From assembly GCF_030814215.1 (NCBI RefSeq), contig NZ_JAUSUT010000001.1, positions 6,076,001-6,140,000 of the forward strand: a stretch of DNA of 64,000 bases, given 5' to 3'. Each line of letters starts with the position of its first letter. Position 1 is the first letter of the stretch. Under the pieces are notes generated by a model. That model was not told where the DNA came from and searched no databases. It worked only from the letters and a program-made list of their open reading frames with translations. The stretch is from Amycolatopsis thermophila. GTDB taxonomy: Bacteria; Actinomycetota; Actinomycetes; Mycobacteriales; Pseudonocardiaceae. Of the stretch, positions 46,369 to 56,374 are shown piece after piece. A program made the position numbers and the translations under genes.

Positions 46369-47002
46369 GCTCGTCGTCGGCGACGACCTGGCCGCCGTCC
46401 AGCACGACGACCCGCTCGAAGTCCCCCAGCAGGTCCAGGTCGTGGGTCACCAGCACGACCTGCTGGGGCAGCCCGGCGAGCGTCTCGGCGAACCGCCGCT
46501 TGTTGCGCAGGTCCAGCAGCGTCGTCGGCTCGTCGCACACCAGCACCTCGGGCTCGAGCACCAGCATCGCGCACAACGCCAGCAACTGCTTCTGCCCGCC
46601 GGAGAGCTGGTGCGCCGGATGGTCGGCGTACCCGGCCAGCCCGTGCCGCTCCAGCGTCTCCGCCGCCCGCCGCGCGCGCTCCGCTTTGGACAGTCCACTT
46701 CGGCGCAGTGAGAAGGCCACGTCCTCACCGGCCGTGGGCATCACGATCTGGCTGTCGGGGTTGGTGAACAGGAACCCGACCCGCTTGCGCACCTCGCGTC
46801 CCGACCGCACCGGGTCCCGGCCGTCCACCAGCACCCGGCCGGAGGTCGGCGCCACCAGGCCGTTGATCATCCGCGCCAGGGTGGACTTGCCGGACCCGTT
46901 GGCGCCGACGAACGCCACCCGCCGCTCCGGCAGCCGCAGGTCCACATCGGACAGCACGGTCCGCTCACCGTAGCGGTGCCCCACGCCCTCGAACTCGATC
47001 AC
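46328..47002 (-). CDS. bioM: ECF transporter ATPase (BioM-like)
   Basis: ABC ATPase of 224 residues: Walker A GANGSGKSTLARMINGLV, ECF-type Q-loop FLFTNPDSQIVMPTAGEDV, signature LSGGQKQLLALCAMLV, Walker B VLVCDEPTTLLDLRNK, and H-loop VTHDLDLL. Pairs with the T component downstream and BioY upstream. GTG 47002 overlaps the thiolase stop by 4 nt. Confidence 0.92.
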   Translation of the reverse strand: MIEFEGVGHRYGERTVLSDVDLRLPERRVAFVGANGSGKSTLARMINGLVAPTSGRVLVDGRDPVRSGREVRKRVGFLFTNPDSQIVMPTAGEDVAFSLRRSGLSKAERARRAAETLERHGLAGYADHPAHQLSGGQKQLLALCAMLVLEPEVLVCDEPTTLLDLRNKRRFAETLAGLPQQVVLVTHDLDLLGDFERVVVLDGGQVVADDEPEPALRHYRKLVG

Positions 47003-48105
47003 GCGGTCTCCCACATCGTCGCCACACCCACGCCACCGCCGGCCGACAGGGCGGCCAGGCCACGAGCGCCCCGCCGCTGCCGCACCAGTGTGCCGAACAG
47101 CCGCACCACCAGCACCGCGCCCGAGGCACCCCACGGGTGACCGAGCGCGATCGCACCACCGTCCGGGCTCACGATCCGCTCGTCGATCCCGGCCGCGTCC
47201 AGGCACGCCAGCGCCTGCCCGGCGAACGCCTCGTTGAACTCGACGACGTCCGGCTCCCGCTCCAGCACCGCCCGCATCGCCGGCACCGCGCCCAGCCCGA
47301 GCCGGTTCGGGTCGACGGCCGACGTCGCCGACCCCACCAGCCGCAGCCCCGGCACCCCGAGCCGCCGCCACACCCGCTCGCTGACGACCACCACCGCCGC
47401 GGCGCCGTCGTTGATGCCGCACGAGTTCGCCGCCGTCGCGGTGCCCTCCGGCGTGAAGGCGGGCCGGAACCGCGTCAGCCGCTCCACGGTGAACCCCTCC
47501 CGCGGCCGCTCGTCCCGCACCACCCCGGCCACCGGCACGATCTCGGCGTCGAACCGCCCGGCCCGCTGGGCCGCGACCGCCCGGGTGTGGCTGCGCACGG
47601 CGAAGGCGTCCTGCCGCTCCCGCGACACTCCCGCCTCCCGGGCGACCAGGTCGGCGGCCGGCCCCATGTCCGGGTCACCGATCTCGGCCGGCGCGAACGG
47701 GGCGCGGCTGTAGAACTCGCCGGGCTCGGTGCTCCCGTCCCGCCGCCACGCCCGGAACGGCGCGGTCGAGGCGCTCTCCACACCACCCGCCAGCACCGCC
47801 TCCGCGTCGCCGGCCCGGATCATCGACGCGGCGAGGGTGATCGCGGCGAGCCCGCTGGCGCACTGCCGGTCGACCGTCACGCCCGGCACGGCCAGCCCCG
47901 CCCGCAGTGCCGCCACCCGCGCGGGATTGCCGCCGGGTCCGAACACGTTGCCCAGCACGACATCGTCGACCGCGTCCAGCCCGGCGTCGTCGAGCGCGGC
48001 GCGCAGCACGGGCGCGGCCAGCTCGTCCACTGACAGGCCGCGCAGCGCCCCGTGTGCGTTGCCGATCGCGGTCCGCCGGGCGGCGATGACGACGGGGGTG
48101 GTCAC
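46999..48105 (-). CDS. Thiolase-family protein lacking the second catalytic cysteine
   Basis: Acetyl-CoA acetyltransferase-like, 368 residues. The nucleophilic cysteine is present in VDRQCASGLAAI, as are NEAF (EFNEAFAGQAL) and the histidine in ALGHPWGASGA. The usual C-x-GGG motif near the end reads SAGGG, so the second catalytic Cys is Ser. It may still condense or cleave weakly, or act on another thioester. Sits between the acyl-CoA ligase and biotin ECF genes with 4-nt overlaps on both sides. Confidence 0.88.
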   Translation of the reverse strand: MTTPVVIAARRTAIGNAHGALRGLSVDELAAPVLRAALDDAGLDAVDDVVLGNVFGPGGNPARVAALRAGLAVPGVTVDRQCASGLAAITLAASMIRAGDAEAVLAGGVESASTAPFRAWRRDGSTEPGEFYSRAPFAPAEIGDPDMGPAADLVAREAGVSRERQDAFAVRSHTRAVAAQRAGRFDAEIVPVAGVVRDERPREGFTVERLTRFRPAFTPEGTATAANSCGINDGAAAVVVVSERVWRRLGVPGLRLVGSATSAVDPNRLGLGAVPAMRAVLEREPDVVEFNEAFAGQALACLDAAGIDERIVSPDGGAIALGHPWGASGAVLVVRLFGTLVRQRRGARGLAALSAGGGVGVATMWETA

Positions 48106-49331
48106 GTCAGCGGCTCCGCGGGCAGGGTCCCGGCCGCCAGCTGCTCCGCGATCAACGCCCGGGCCGGCTTGCCCGACGCGGTGCGCGGCAGCTCCTTGGC
48201 GACCAGCCAGCGCCGGGGCCGGTTCGCGGGCGCGAGCGCGGCACGGGCCACGGCCCGCAACTCGCGCAGCCGCACGTCCCCCTCGACGACCGCGGTCACC
48301 AGCTCGCCCAGGCGGGGGTGCGGCGTGCCGGTGACGAGGACGTCGGCGACACCGGGCGCGGTCCGCAGCACCGCCTCGACCTCCTCGGCGGGCACGAGCC
48401 GTCCGCCGCTGGACACCACGGCCCCGGCCCGGCCGCGCACGGTCAGCGCCCCGGACGCGGAGAACGACACCAGATCCCCGACCGTCGACCACTCGCCCGC
48501 GGGAACCAGGCGTCCGTCCCGCAACCGCCCGCTGCAGGCCAGCGGGGACCGCACCCACAGCACGCCGTCACGGACGTCGAGGTCCACGCCCGGCACGGGA
48601 CGCAGCCCGTCGCCGCCGCGCCGGACGGCGATCAGCGAATGCTCGGCCGACCCGTAGTACTCGATCAGTTCGGCGCGCGGCAGGACGGCGGCGAACCGCG
48701 CGCGCACGTCGTCCCCGAGGTGCGCGCCGCCGCACACCACCGTCCGCAGCGGGGACGGCTCGGCCCGCCGCTCGAGCACCGCCAGCAACGCCGACAGCAT
48801 CGCGGGGACCAGGTGCACGGTCGCCGCCCCCACCCCCGCCGCGGCCTCCGGATCCCAGCGCGGCAGCGTCCGGACCTCCCGGCCGCACCACCGGCCGTGC
48901 AGCGCGCCGAACAGGAACAACGACGAACTCAGCGGCCCCGGAACCAGCACCGGCCCGGGCAGGGCCCCGAGCGCTTCGAAGCTGCGCACCCAGGAATCGC
49001 GGGTGCGGACCAGGACCTTGGGGCTGCCGCTGCTGCCCGAGGTCGTCGGCAGGTAGAAGAACGTCTCACCGGTGCCCGCGCGCTCCAACGGCTCACCGGC
49101 GGGCGCCGCCACGCCGCTGACGACCAGGTCCGGTTGCGCGTCCGCCAGGACCGCGGCCCGCTCGCGCGGCGTCCAGGACGGTTCGACCACCAGCGTCGCG
49201 GCGCCGAGCAGATCCGCGCCGAGGAACCACGGGAGCACGTCGGGCACGTCGAGCGCGACCCGGGAGCCGTCGCGGATCCCGCGGCCGGCCAGCCACCGGG
49301 CCGCGCCGTACACACGTTCGTCCCGCGTCAC
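48102..49331 (-). CDS. AMP-forming acyl-CoA synthetase, short form
   Basis: ANL-superfamily ligase of 409 residues, about 100 shorter than typical, mostly missing N-terminal strands. Phosphate loop TTSGSSGSPKVLV, adenine-binding YYGSAEHSLIAV, hinge VSFSASGALTVRGRAGAVV, and catalytic lysine in LPRTASGKPAR are present. Expected to make a CoA thioester from a carboxylic acid, plausibly supplying the thiolase that overlaps it. In operon with bioY one base upstream. Confidence 0.85.
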   Translation of the reverse strand: MTRDERVYGAARWLAGRGIRDGSRVALDVPDVLPWFLGADLLGAATLVVEPSWTPRERAAVLADAQPDLVVSGVAAPAGEPLERAGTGETFFYLPTTSGSSGSPKVLVRTRDSWVRSFEALGALPGPVLVPGPLSSSLFLFGALHGRWCGREVRTLPRWDPEAAAGVGAATVHLVPAMLSALLAVLERRAEPSPLRTVVCGGAHLGDDVRARFAAVLPRAELIEYYGSAEHSLIAVRRGGDGLRPVPGVDLDVRDGVLWVRSPLACSGRLRDGRLVPAGEWSTVGDLVSFSASGALTVRGRAGAVVSSGGRLVPAEEVEAVLRTAPGVADVLVTGTPHPRLGELVTAVVEGDVRLRELRAVARAALAPANRPRRWLVAKELPRTASGKPARALIAEQLAAGTLPAEPLT

Positions 49332-49332
49332 G

Positions 49333-49908
49333 TCATTCGCTCCGGGACGCCGATCCCACCAGTTTGCCGGGCAGCGCGCGGTGCACCACGGCGCCGATGA
49401 GGGCGACCGCGACGACCTTGGCCGCGTCGCCGGGCACGAACACCAGCGACTGCACCGCGGCGGTGCCCAGGTTGCCGGTGTAGACGCCGAGGAAGGTGAT
49501 GCCGAAGACGTAGTCGACGATCAGCCCGGCCGCGGCGGCGAGCAGCAGCACCGGCACGTTCGGCCGGTTGAGCCGCGCCACGATCAGTCCGACGACCAGC
49601 GCCGAGGGAATCCAGCCGATCAGGAACCCGCCGCTGGGCCCGACGAACGGCGCGATCCCGCCGCGGCCACCGGACAGCAGCGGCAGCCCGATCGCTGTGA
49701 GCGCCAGCAGCAGCACGACCGACGCCGTCCCGCGGCGCGCGCCCAGCACGCAGCCGGCCAGCAGCGGGCCCGCGTTCTGCAGCACGATCGGCACGCCGGA
49801 ACCGCCGAGGTACAGGCCCGGGAACAGTCCGAGCACGGCGATGAACGCGGCGAAGACGACCGTGCGGGCGAGGTCGGCCGCGGGGAGGGTGGCGCGTGGT
49901 CCTGACAC
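49333..49908 (-). CDS. bioY: Biotin ECF transporter S component
   Basis: Membrane substrate-binding protein of 191 residues with six predicted helices. The BioY pattern is clear: FPGLYLGGSGVPIVLQNAG, VGPSGGFLIGWIPSALVVG and VDYVFGITFLGVYTGNLG. Binds biotin and works with BioM/BioN. First gene of a five-gene operon (bioY, ligase, thiolase, ATPase, T component). GTG start 49908. Confidence 0.93.
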   Translation of the reverse strand: MSGPRATLPAADLARTVVFAAFIAVLGLFPGLYLGGSGVPIVLQNAGPLLAGCVLGARRGTASVVLLLALTAIGLPLLSGGRGGIAPFVGPSGGFLIGWIPSALVVGLIVARLNRPNVPVLLLAAAAGLIVDYVFGITFLGVYTGNLGTAAVQSLVFVPGDAAKVVAVALIGAVVHRALPGKLVGSASRSE

Positions 49909-49959
49909 GCGGGAACCGTAACGCGCGCTTCGCCGCGACCGGAAAGACGCAGGTCACAT

Positions 49960-51144
49960 TCAGCTGTGATCCATTCTGTGGAACACGATTTCCCGGACGA
50001 ACAACAGCAGCGCGGCGGCGACCGGGATCGCCACCAGCGCCCCGACGATGCCCAGCAGCACCCCGCCGAGCACCACCGCGACGACCGTGACCAGGGCCGG
50101 GACGTCGACGAACCGGCCGATGATCTTCGGCGTCAGCAGGTAGTCCTCGACGAAGCGGTACACGATGAAGAACCCGACGGTGGCCAGGCAGACCGGCCAG
50201 GACACCGTCAGCGCCGCCAGGCTGACCACCACCCCGGCGAGGATCGCGCCGACCACCGGGATCAGGTCGAGCACGGCGAGCAGCAGCGCCAGCAGCATCG
50301 GGTACGGGATGCCGAAGATCGTGAACCAGATGAACCCCAGCACCCCGGCGATGATCGAGATGACGACGTTGCCCAGCACGTAGAAGCCGACCTTGGCGAA
50401 GATCTCGTCGCCGATCAGGATCGCGCGGGGACGCCGGGTGTGCGGCACGAAGCGGTAGATCGTGGCGCGCAGTCGCGGGAAGTCGGCGAGGAAGTAGATG
50501 GTCAGGACGAACACGATGAGGGTGTCGGTGAGCGTCCCGACCACCGCGCGGCCGCTGCCCATCAGCCCGTTGATCAGCGCCGGGTCGGGGTTGCTGAACG
50601 TGTTCTGCACCCGTTGCTGCAGCTGGAAGCGGGAGCTGACCTGCCCGAGCCAGGAGCTGCGGTCGCCCAGCCGGGCCAGGTAGTCCGGCGCCTGGTGGAT
50701 GAACCGCTCGGCCTGGTCGATCAGCGGCGGGATCAGCGCGGCGAAGAACCCGGCGGCCAGGCCGAGCCCGCCGAGCACGATGATCGCGACGGCGAGCGCC
50801 CGCGGCAGCCCGCGGCGGACGAGCCAGGACGCGAGGGGTTCGAGCCCGATCGCGATGAACAGGGCGACGCCGATCAGCACCAGCGTGCCGCTGGCGATGA
50901 ACAGGAACCAGACCGCCCCGGCGGTGACGGCCGCGCCGCCCGCCGCGGCCATGCCCATGAAGAACGGCGACCGCTTGTTCAGCGGCTCGCCGGGCGGCCC
51001 GAGCGGGCGCTCCTCACTGCTGATGCGCTCGGCGACGGCTTCGGCGTCGGCGACCGGGCCGCCGAGGGCGTCACGGGGCTGGCCGACCAGGTCGTCGGGT
51101 TCTTCCGCATCCGCCGGTGACGCCACGCCGGAAAGGTGCCCCAC
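49960..51144 (-). CDS. AI-2E family (PerM-type) membrane transporter
   Basis: Protein of 394 residues with eight predicted helices in the usual order; the family's central helices and the late motif PKIIGRFVDVPALVTVVAVV (between PxI and the last helices) are present, as is VGAILAGVVVSLAAL. The hydrophilic N-terminal 60 residues are variable. Members export small molecules or ions; the substrate is not known. GTG 51144 gives the longest form; GTG 51126 is also possible. Divergent from the GntR gene. Confidence 0.85.
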   Translation of the reverse strand: MGHLSGVASPADAEEPDDLVGQPRDALGGPVADAEAVAERISSEERPLGPPGEPLNKRSPFFMGMAAAGGAAVTAGAVWFLFIASGTLVLIGVALFIAIGLEPLASWLVRRGLPRALAVAIIVLGGLGLAAGFFAALIPPLIDQAERFIHQAPDYLARLGDRSSWLGQVSSRFQLQQRVQNTFSNPDPALINGLMGSGRAVVGTLTDTLIVFVLTIYFLADFPRLRATIYRFVPHTRRPRAILIGDEIFAKVGFYVLGNVVISIIAGVLGFIWFTIFGIPYPMLLALLLAVLDLIPVVGAILAGVVVSLAALTVSWPVCLATVGFFIVYRFVEDYLLTPKIIGRFVDVPALVTVVAVVLGGVLLGIVGALVAIPVAAALLLFVREIVFHRMDHS

Positions 51145-51178
51145 GTGGGTGGGCCCGAAACCTGGCGTCCCCGGCGAT

Positions 51179-51195
51179 TGACATCTAACATGTCA
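51179..51195. promoter_or_regulatory. GntR operator at the start of the acdS operon
   Basis: Perfect inverted repeat TGACAT-CTAAC-ATGTCA. Its right arm contains the ATG of the regulator, so bound protein would block initiation of a leaderless message. Confidence 0.7.
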
Positions 51196-51831
51196 GTTGT
51201 GGAGCGAGTGCGGCGCACGCTGCTGCGGGAGACCGCGCACCAGGTGATCCGGGACGCGATCGTGCGCGGCGATCTCGCGCCGGGCAGCGTGGTGCGCGAC
51301 GCGGACCTGGCCGAGGAGCTGGGCCTGTCGCGCGCGCCGGTGCGCGACGCGCTCGCCCGGCTCGCCGACGAGGGCCTGATCGAGACCAAACCGCAGAGCC
51401 GCACCCGGGTGACTCCCCTGCTGTCGCGGGGCGTCCGGGACGCCGCGGCCGTCGTCCGCGCGATGCACGAGCTGGCCGCGCGCACCGCGGTCCCGCGGTT
51501 GCGGGACGAGGACTGCGACGCGATGGCGGCGGCGAACGACCGCTTCGCCGCGGCGGCACGGGCCGGCGACGTCGACGGGGCCCTGCGCGCGGACGACGAA
51601 CTGCACGACGTCCTGGTCCGGGTGTGCGGCAACCGCGCGGTGGCCGCGACGATCGAGCGCTACACCCCGCTGATCCGCCGCCTGGAACGCCTGCGGTTCA
51701 GCGCCGAGGCGGGCCGCCAGTCGGCACGGCTGCACGAGCACCTGATCGACGCCTGCCGCGCCCGCGACACCGCCAGGGCCACCGAGGTGACCACCGAGAT
51801 ATGGCGCGAACTGGAAGACCTCGCCGACTGA
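51190..51831 (+). CDS. GntR-family regulator of the ACC deaminase gene
   Basis: FCD-type regulator of 213 residues; winged helix with [20 protein letters not shown] and helical FCD domain (DDELHDVLV). ATG 51190 lies inside the operator palindrome and GTG 51199 is an alternative start; neither has a ribosome binding site. acdS starts 19 nt after its stop, so they are co-transcribed and it probably responds to ACC or a related amino acid. Confidence 0.85.
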   Translation: MSVVERVRRTLLRETAHQVIRDAIVRGDLAPGSVVRDADLAEELGLSRAPVRDALARLADEGLIETKPQSRTRVTPLLSRGVRDAAAVVRAMHELAARTAVPRLRDEDCDAMAAANDRFAAAARAGDVDGALRADDELHDVLVRVCGNRAVAATIERYTPLIRRLERLRFSAEAGRQSARLHEHLIDACRARDTARATEVTTEIWRELEDLAD

Positions 51832-51850
51832 CCTCCCCGATTGGAGTCCC

Positions 51851-52855
51851 ATGTCCCTGACCGACTTCGACCGCTATCCCCTGCTGTTCGGCCCGTCGCC
51901 GGTGCACCGGCTGGAGCGGCTGACCGCCCACCTCGGCGGCGCCGACGTCTGGGCCAAGCGCGAGGACTGCAACTCCGGCATCGCGTTCGGCGGCAACAAG
52001 ACCCGCAAGCTGGAGTACCTCGTCGCCGAGGCGCTCGCGCAGGGCTGCGACACGCTCGTGTCCATCGGCGGCGTGCAGTCCAACCACACGCGCCAGGTCG
52101 CCGCCGTCGCCGCGCGGGCCGGGCTGAAGTGCGTGCTGGTGCAGGAAAGCTGGGTGGACTGGCCGGACGCGGTGTACGACAAGGTCGGCAACATCCTCAT
52201 CAGCCGGCTGGCCGGGGCCGAGGTGCGGCTGGTCGAGGCCGGTTTCGGGATCGGGTTCAAGGAGAGCTGGGACCAGGCCCTGGCGGAGATCCGCGACCGC
52301 GGCGGCAAGCCCTACGCGATCCCGGCCGGCGCGTCGGACCACCGCCTCGGCGGGCTCGGCTTCGCCCGGTGGGCCGCCGAGGTCGCCGAGCAGGAACGCG
52401 AACTGGGCGTGCACTTCGACACGATCGTCGTCTGCTCGGTCACCGGATCCACCCAGGCCGGGATGATCGCCGGGTTCGCCGCGCTCAACGAGGACCGCCC
52501 GCGCCGCGTCCTGGGCATCGACGGCTCGGCCAAGCCGAAGGAGACCCGCGACCAGATCGCGCGCATCGCGCGGAACACCGCGCAGTTGCTCGGCGTGGAG
52601 CGCGACCTGGAGGTCGAGCTCGACGAGCGCTACCACGCCGGCGTCTACGGCATCCCCGACGAGCAGACCCTGGACGCGATGCGGCTCGCGGCGCGCACCG
52701 AGGGCATGGTCACCGACCCGGTGTACGAGGGCAAGTCGATGGCCGGGCTGATCGACCTCGTGTCCCGCAAGGAGATTCCGGCGGACTCGACGGTGCTCTA
52801 CGCGCACCTCGGCGGCCAGCCGGCCCTGAACGGCTACAGCGCCCTCTTCAGCTGA
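51851..52855 (+). CDS. acdS: 1-aminocyclopropane-1-carboxylate deaminase
   Basis: PLP enzyme of 334 residues that breaks the plant ethylene precursor ACC to 2-oxobutyrate and ammonia. PLP lysine in [12 protein letters not shown], substrate-binding [10 protein letters not shown] (Ser, Asn, Gln), TGSTQAGM phosphate-binding loop, and the Glu-containing [15 protein letters not shown] that distinguishes it from D-cysteine desulfhydrase. ATG has GGAG upstream. A plant-associated trait. A strong bidirectional terminator follows. Confidence 0.94.
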   Translation: MSLTDFDRYPLLFGPSPVHRLERLTAHLGGADVWAKREDCNSGIAFGGNKTRKLEYLVAEALAQGCDTLVSIGGVQSNHTRQVAAVAARAGLKCVLVQESWVDWPDAVYDKVGNILISRLAGAEVRLVEAGFGIGFKESWDQALAEIRDRGGKPYAIPAGASDHRLGGLGFARWAAEVAEQERELGVHFDTIVVCSVTGSTQAGMIAGFAALNEDRPRRVLGIDGSAKPKETRDQIARIARNTAQLLGVERDLEVELDERYHAGVYGIPDEQTLDAMRLAARTEGMVTDPVYEGKSMAGLIDLVSRKEIPADSTVLYAHLGGQPALNGYSALFS

Positions 52856-52860
52856 GGGCG

Positions 52861-52892
52861 CGGGCGCCCGGCCACCACCCGCCGGGCGCCCG
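52861..52892. terminator. Bidirectional terminator between acdS and the ebo-type operon
   Basis: Perfect 12-bp stem CGGGCGCCCGGC/GCCGGGCGCCCG, 8-nt loop, in the 41-bp gap between two convergent stops. Confidence 0.85.
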
Positions 52893-52896
52893 CTCC

Positions 52897-53901
52897 TCAC
52901 TTCCCGGTACTGAACGCGGCGTCGAAGGCCGCCGTGGGCTTGTCCCACAGCAGACCGCGGATGAACCCGACCGCCTCCTCGGCCCCGCGCAACCGGTCCA
53001 TGCCGGCGTCCTCCCACTCGACCGAGATCGGGCCGGCGTAGCCGATCGCGTTGAGCGCCCGGAAGCACTCCTCCCACGGCACGTCGCCGTGACCGGTGGA
53101 CACGAAGTCCCAGCCGCGCCGCGGGTCCGCCCACGCCAGGTGCGAACCGAGCCGCCCGTTGCGGCCGTCGAAGCGCTTCTTCGTGTCCTTGCAGTCGACG
53201 TGGTAGATCCGGTCGGCGAAGTCGAGGATGAACCCCACCGGGTCGAGGTCCTGCCACACGAAGTGCGACGGGTCCCAGTTCAGCCCGAACGCCGGCCGGT
53301 TGCCCACCGCCTCCAGGGCGCGCCTGGTCGTCCAGTAGTCGTAGGCGATCTCCGACGGGTGCACCTCGTGCGCGAACCGCACCCCGACCTCGTCGAAGGT
53401 GTCCAGGATGGGGTTCCACCGGTTCGCGAAGTCGGCGTACCCGTCGTCGATCACCGCCTGGGACACCGGCGGGAACATCGCCACGTACTTCCAGATCTTG
53501 GACCCGGTGAAGCCGATGACGGTGTCCACCCCGAGCTTCGCCGCGGCGCGTGCCGTGTCGGCCATCTCGGCGGCGGCGCGCCGCCGCACGCCTTCGGGCT
53601 CGCCGTCGCCCCAGATCCGCCCCGGGAGGATGTTGCGGTGCCGCTCGTCGATCGGGTCGTCGCACACCGCCTGCCCGACGAGGTGGTTCGAGATCGCCCA
53701 CACCTTGAGCCCGTAGGAGGACAGGATCTTGTGGCGTCCCGCTATGTAGTCGTCCTCGGCGAGCGCGCGGTCGACCTCGAAGTGGTCGCCGCTGCAGGCG
53801 ATCTCCAGCCCGTCGTAGCCCCACCGGGACGCCAGGCGGCACACCTCTTCGAACGGCAGGTCGGCCCACTGGCCGGTGAACAGCGTGACCGGACGGCTCA
53901 T
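52897..53901 (-). CDS. Sugar phosphate isomerase/epimerase-like TIM barrel
   Basis: AP-endonuclease-2-type barrel of 334 residues (IolE/IolI-like). Metal ligands: Glu in [13 protein letters not shown], Asp/His in [10 protein letters not shown], His in YHVDCKD, Glu in SVEWEDAGM. Last gene of a long minus-strand operon. Its ATG overlaps the stop of the phosphodiesterase gene. Probably acts on a cyclitol or ketosugar. Confidence 0.88.
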   Translation of the reverse strand: MSRPVTLFTGQWADLPFEEVCRLASRWGYDGLEIACSGDHFEVDRALAEDDYIAGRHKILSSYGLKVWAISNHLVGQAVCDDPIDERHRNILPGRIWGDGEPEGVRRRAAAEMADTARAAAKLGVDTVIGFTGSKIWKYVAMFPPVSQAVIDDGYADFANRWNPILDTFDEVGVRFAHEVHPSEIAYDYWTTRRALEAVGNRPAFGLNWDPSHFVWQDLDPVGFILDFADRIYHVDCKDTKKRFDGRNGRLGSHLAWADPRRGWDFVSTGHGDVPWEECFRALNAIGYAGPISVEWEDAGMDRLRGAEEAVGFIRGLLWDKPTAAFDAAFSTGK

Positions 53902-55292
53902 CGCCGGCTCCCTTCTGTCGCCTTCAGGCCTTGCACACTCAGCAGCAGGTCCCGCACCTCGGTCGCGGCCAGCCGCTCCCGCTCGGGCACGCCCGCGTCC
54001 CCGCACAGCAGCACCGGCCCGTCGGCGGGCGAGTCCGGCAGCCGCCCGTGCGAGCCGCGCACCGGCGCCGGGTCCAGCGGCACCGTGCGCATCGCGTACC
54101 GCAGGCCGACCTGCTTGCGCACCAGGTTCATCCCGGCCTTGAGCTTGACCAGCGGATCGGCCGGGTCGAAGAACAGCTCCGCCGGGTCGTAGCCGGGCTT
54201 GCGGTGGATCTCCACCCCGCGCGCGAAGTCCGGCGCGCGATCGTCGTCGAGCCAGTAGTAGTAGGTGAACCACGCGTCCGGCTCGGCGGTCACCACGAAT
54301 TCGCCCGCCCGCGGGTGGTCGATCCCGTAGCGCGCCTGGGCCCGCCGGTCCAGCACTTCGTCCACACCGGACAGTTCCGCGAGCAGGTCGCGCACGCGCG
54401 GCAGGTCGGCCGGGTCGCTCACGTAGACGTGGGCGACCTGGTGGTCGGCCACGGCGAACGCCCGCGACGTCCACGGGTCCAGGTACTCCATCCCGTCCTG
54501 CGTGTAGACCTCGAGCAGCCCCTCGCGGCGCAGCAGCCGGTTGACGTCGACCGGCCGGTGCGCGCCGGTGATGCCGTACTCGCTCAGCGCCACCACCGCC
54601 ACCCCGTCGGCCCGCGCCTGGTCCAGCAGCGGGCCCACGGACGCGTCGACCGCCCGTGCGGCCGCGATCGCCTGCGGCGAGTCCGGGCCGTACCGCTGCA
54701 GGTCGTAGTCCAGGTGCGGCAGGTAGGCCAGGGTCAGGTCCGGGCGGTCGGCCCGCAGGATCGCCGACGTCGCCCCGACGATCCAGTCGGTCGAGGCGAT
54801 CGACGCGGTCGGGCCCCAGTACTGGAACAGCGGGAACTCGCCCAGCTGCGAGGTCAGCCGGTCGTGCAGCTGCGGCGGGCGGGTGTAGCAGTCCGGGGCC
54901 TTCTTGCCGTCGGCGTAGTAGATGGGGCGGGGCGTGACGGTGAAGTCCGTGGTCGCGCCCATCGCGTACCACCAGCACACGTTCGCCGCGCGGTACCCGG
55001 GGTGGGCGGCCCGCGCGGTCTCCCACACCTTCTCGCCCTCGACGAGCCGGTTGTGCTGGCGCCACAGGAAGACCTCGCCCAGCTCCCGGAAGTACCAGCC
55101 GTTGCCGACGATGCCGTGCTCGCGGGGCATGCGCCCGGTCAGGAACGTCGACTGGGCGCTGCAGGTGACCGCGGGCAGCACGGTGTCCAGCTGCGCCTGC
55201 CAGCCCTGCCGGCCCAGGCGTGCGAGGTTCGGCATGTGCTCGAGCAGCCGCGGGGTCATGCCCACGACGTCGAGCACGAGGAGCGGGTTCAT
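53898..55292 (-). CDS. Type I phosphodiesterase/nucleotide pyrophosphatase (EboF-like)
   Basis: Alkaline-phosphatase superfamily protein of 464 residues. N-terminal metal Asp in [14 protein letters not shown], nucleophile Thr in [20 protein letters not shown], and later metal ligands [18 protein letters not shown] and DHPRAGEFV. No signal peptide, so cytoplasmic. Matches the phosphatase of Ebo clusters. 4-nt overlaps on both sides. Confidence 0.88.
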   Translation of the reverse strand: MNPLLVLDVVGMTPRLLEHMPNLARLGRQGWQAQLDTVLPAVTCSAQSTFLTGRMPREHGIVGNGWYFRELGEVFLWRQHNRLVEGEKVWETARAAHPGYRAANVCWWYAMGATTDFTVTPRPIYYADGKKAPDCYTRPPQLHDRLTSQLGEFPLFQYWGPTASIASTDWIVGATSAILRADRPDLTLAYLPHLDYDLQRYGPDSPQAIAAARAVDASVGPLLDQARADGVAVVALSEYGITGAHRPVDVNRLLRREGLLEVYTQDGMEYLDPWTSRAFAVADHQVAHVYVSDPADLPRVRDLLAELSGVDEVLDRRAQARYGIDHPRAGEFVVTAEPDAWFTYYYWLDDDRAPDFARGVEIHRKPGYDPAELFFDPADPLVKLKAGMNLVRKQVGLRYAMRTVPLDPAPVRGSHGRLPDSPADGPVLLCGDAGVPERERLAATEVRDLLLSVQGLKATEGSRR

Positions 55293-56374
55293 CGCTGGGC
55301 CACCAATCCCGCGGCGAACTCCAGTTCCGCCGCGATACCGCCGATGAGGTCCTGCCGCTGTGCCGGCGGCAGCACCGTCCAGGTGTAGGTTTCCACTTCC
55401 AGGTGCGCCGGCTTCGGTGGCAGCGCGGCGAGGGCCCGCGCGAGCACATCGGTGGTCGACGACAGCGGGGCGGCCGGGGTGGCGTGCAGCGGCACGTGGA
55501 AGTGCACGCGCCACGGCCCCTCCCCCGGCAGGTCCGCGAACGCCTCGCCCAGGTCGTCGGCCGCCCGCACACCGTCACCGGCCAGCTCGCGGGTCTGGTG
55601 CAGGTACCGGGGCTCGTCGAACGCGGCCAATGCCTCCCGGGCCGCCGGGTCCCGCGGGTCCGGGACGTGCAGGGCCGCCGACATCTGGACCTTGACCACG
55701 TCCAGCCCGGCCGCGGTGATCGAGGCGACCGCCCCGGCCGGGTCGGCGAAGGACACCGCGAGGTGGCAGGTGTCCAGGCACAGCCCGACGTACTCGGGGT
55801 CGGCCCGCCCGGCGAGCCATCCGACGGCGTCGTGCACGGTGTCCAGGATGCAGCCCGGCTCCGGTTCGACGGCGAGCCGGATGCTCCGCTCGCCGGACCG
55901 GAGCCCGGCGGTCACCTCGTCGAGCAGCCGCGACGCCGCCGCGTCGTCCTCCGGCGTCCACGGCTCGCGCCAGCCCAGCGGCAGGGTCGAGATGCTGCCG
56001 AACTCCGCGTCGTCGGGCAGCAGCCCGGCCAGCACGGCCGCGCAGTTCAGCGTGTACTGCGCCCGCGCGCGGTCCGTCCACCGTGGACGGTAGACCTTCT
56101 GCTTGACCACCGGATCGTGGAAGCCGCCGTAGGGGAACGCGTTGAGCGTCACCACCTCCAGTCCGCGCGCGTCCAGCTCGGCCCGCAGCCGCTTGCGCTC
56201 CGCCGGGTCCGCGGCCAGTGCGGCCGCCACGTCGCCGGCCAGCCACAGCCCGAGCCCGAGCCGGTCCGCGCCGAGCCGTTCCCGCACCGGCAGGGCGTAG
56301 TCGTCGAGCTGGCCGAGGACCCCGTGGAGGTCCTCGGCCGGGTGGACGTTGGTGCAGTAGGACAGGAGCGTCAC
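55289..56374 (-). CDS. eboE: Metabolite traffic protein EboE
   Basis: TIM-barrel protein of 361 residues with the EboE N-terminus [20 protein letters not shown] and further blocks [41 protein letters not shown]. Related to xylose isomerase folds; in cyanobacteria the ebo genes are needed to move a scytonemin precursor to the periplasm, and the molecular role of EboE is not settled. GTG start; overlaps neighbours by 4 nt. Confidence 0.9.
   Translation of the reverse strand: MTLLSYCTNVHPAEDLHGVLGQLDDYALPVRERLGADRLGLGLWLAGDVAAALAADPAERKRLRAELDARGLEVVTLNAFPYGGFHDPVVKQKVYRPRWTDRARAQYTLNCAAVLAGLLPDDAEFGSISTLPLGWREPWTPEDDAAASRLLDEVTAGLRSGERSIRLAVEPEPGCILDTVHDAVGWLAGRADPEYVGLCLDTCHLAVSFADPAGAVASITAAGLDVVKVQMSAALHVPDPRDPAAREALAAFDEPRYLHQTRELAGDGVRAADDLGEAFADLPGEGPWRVHFHVPLHATPAAPLSSTTDVLARALAALPPKPAHLEVETYTWTVLPPAQRQDLIGGIAAELEFAAGLVAQR

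Noticed and set aside
49909..49959. Biotin repressor operator upstream of bioY
   Set aside because: No convincing inverted repeat of known BirA, BioR or BioQ type could be seen in the 51-nt gap.
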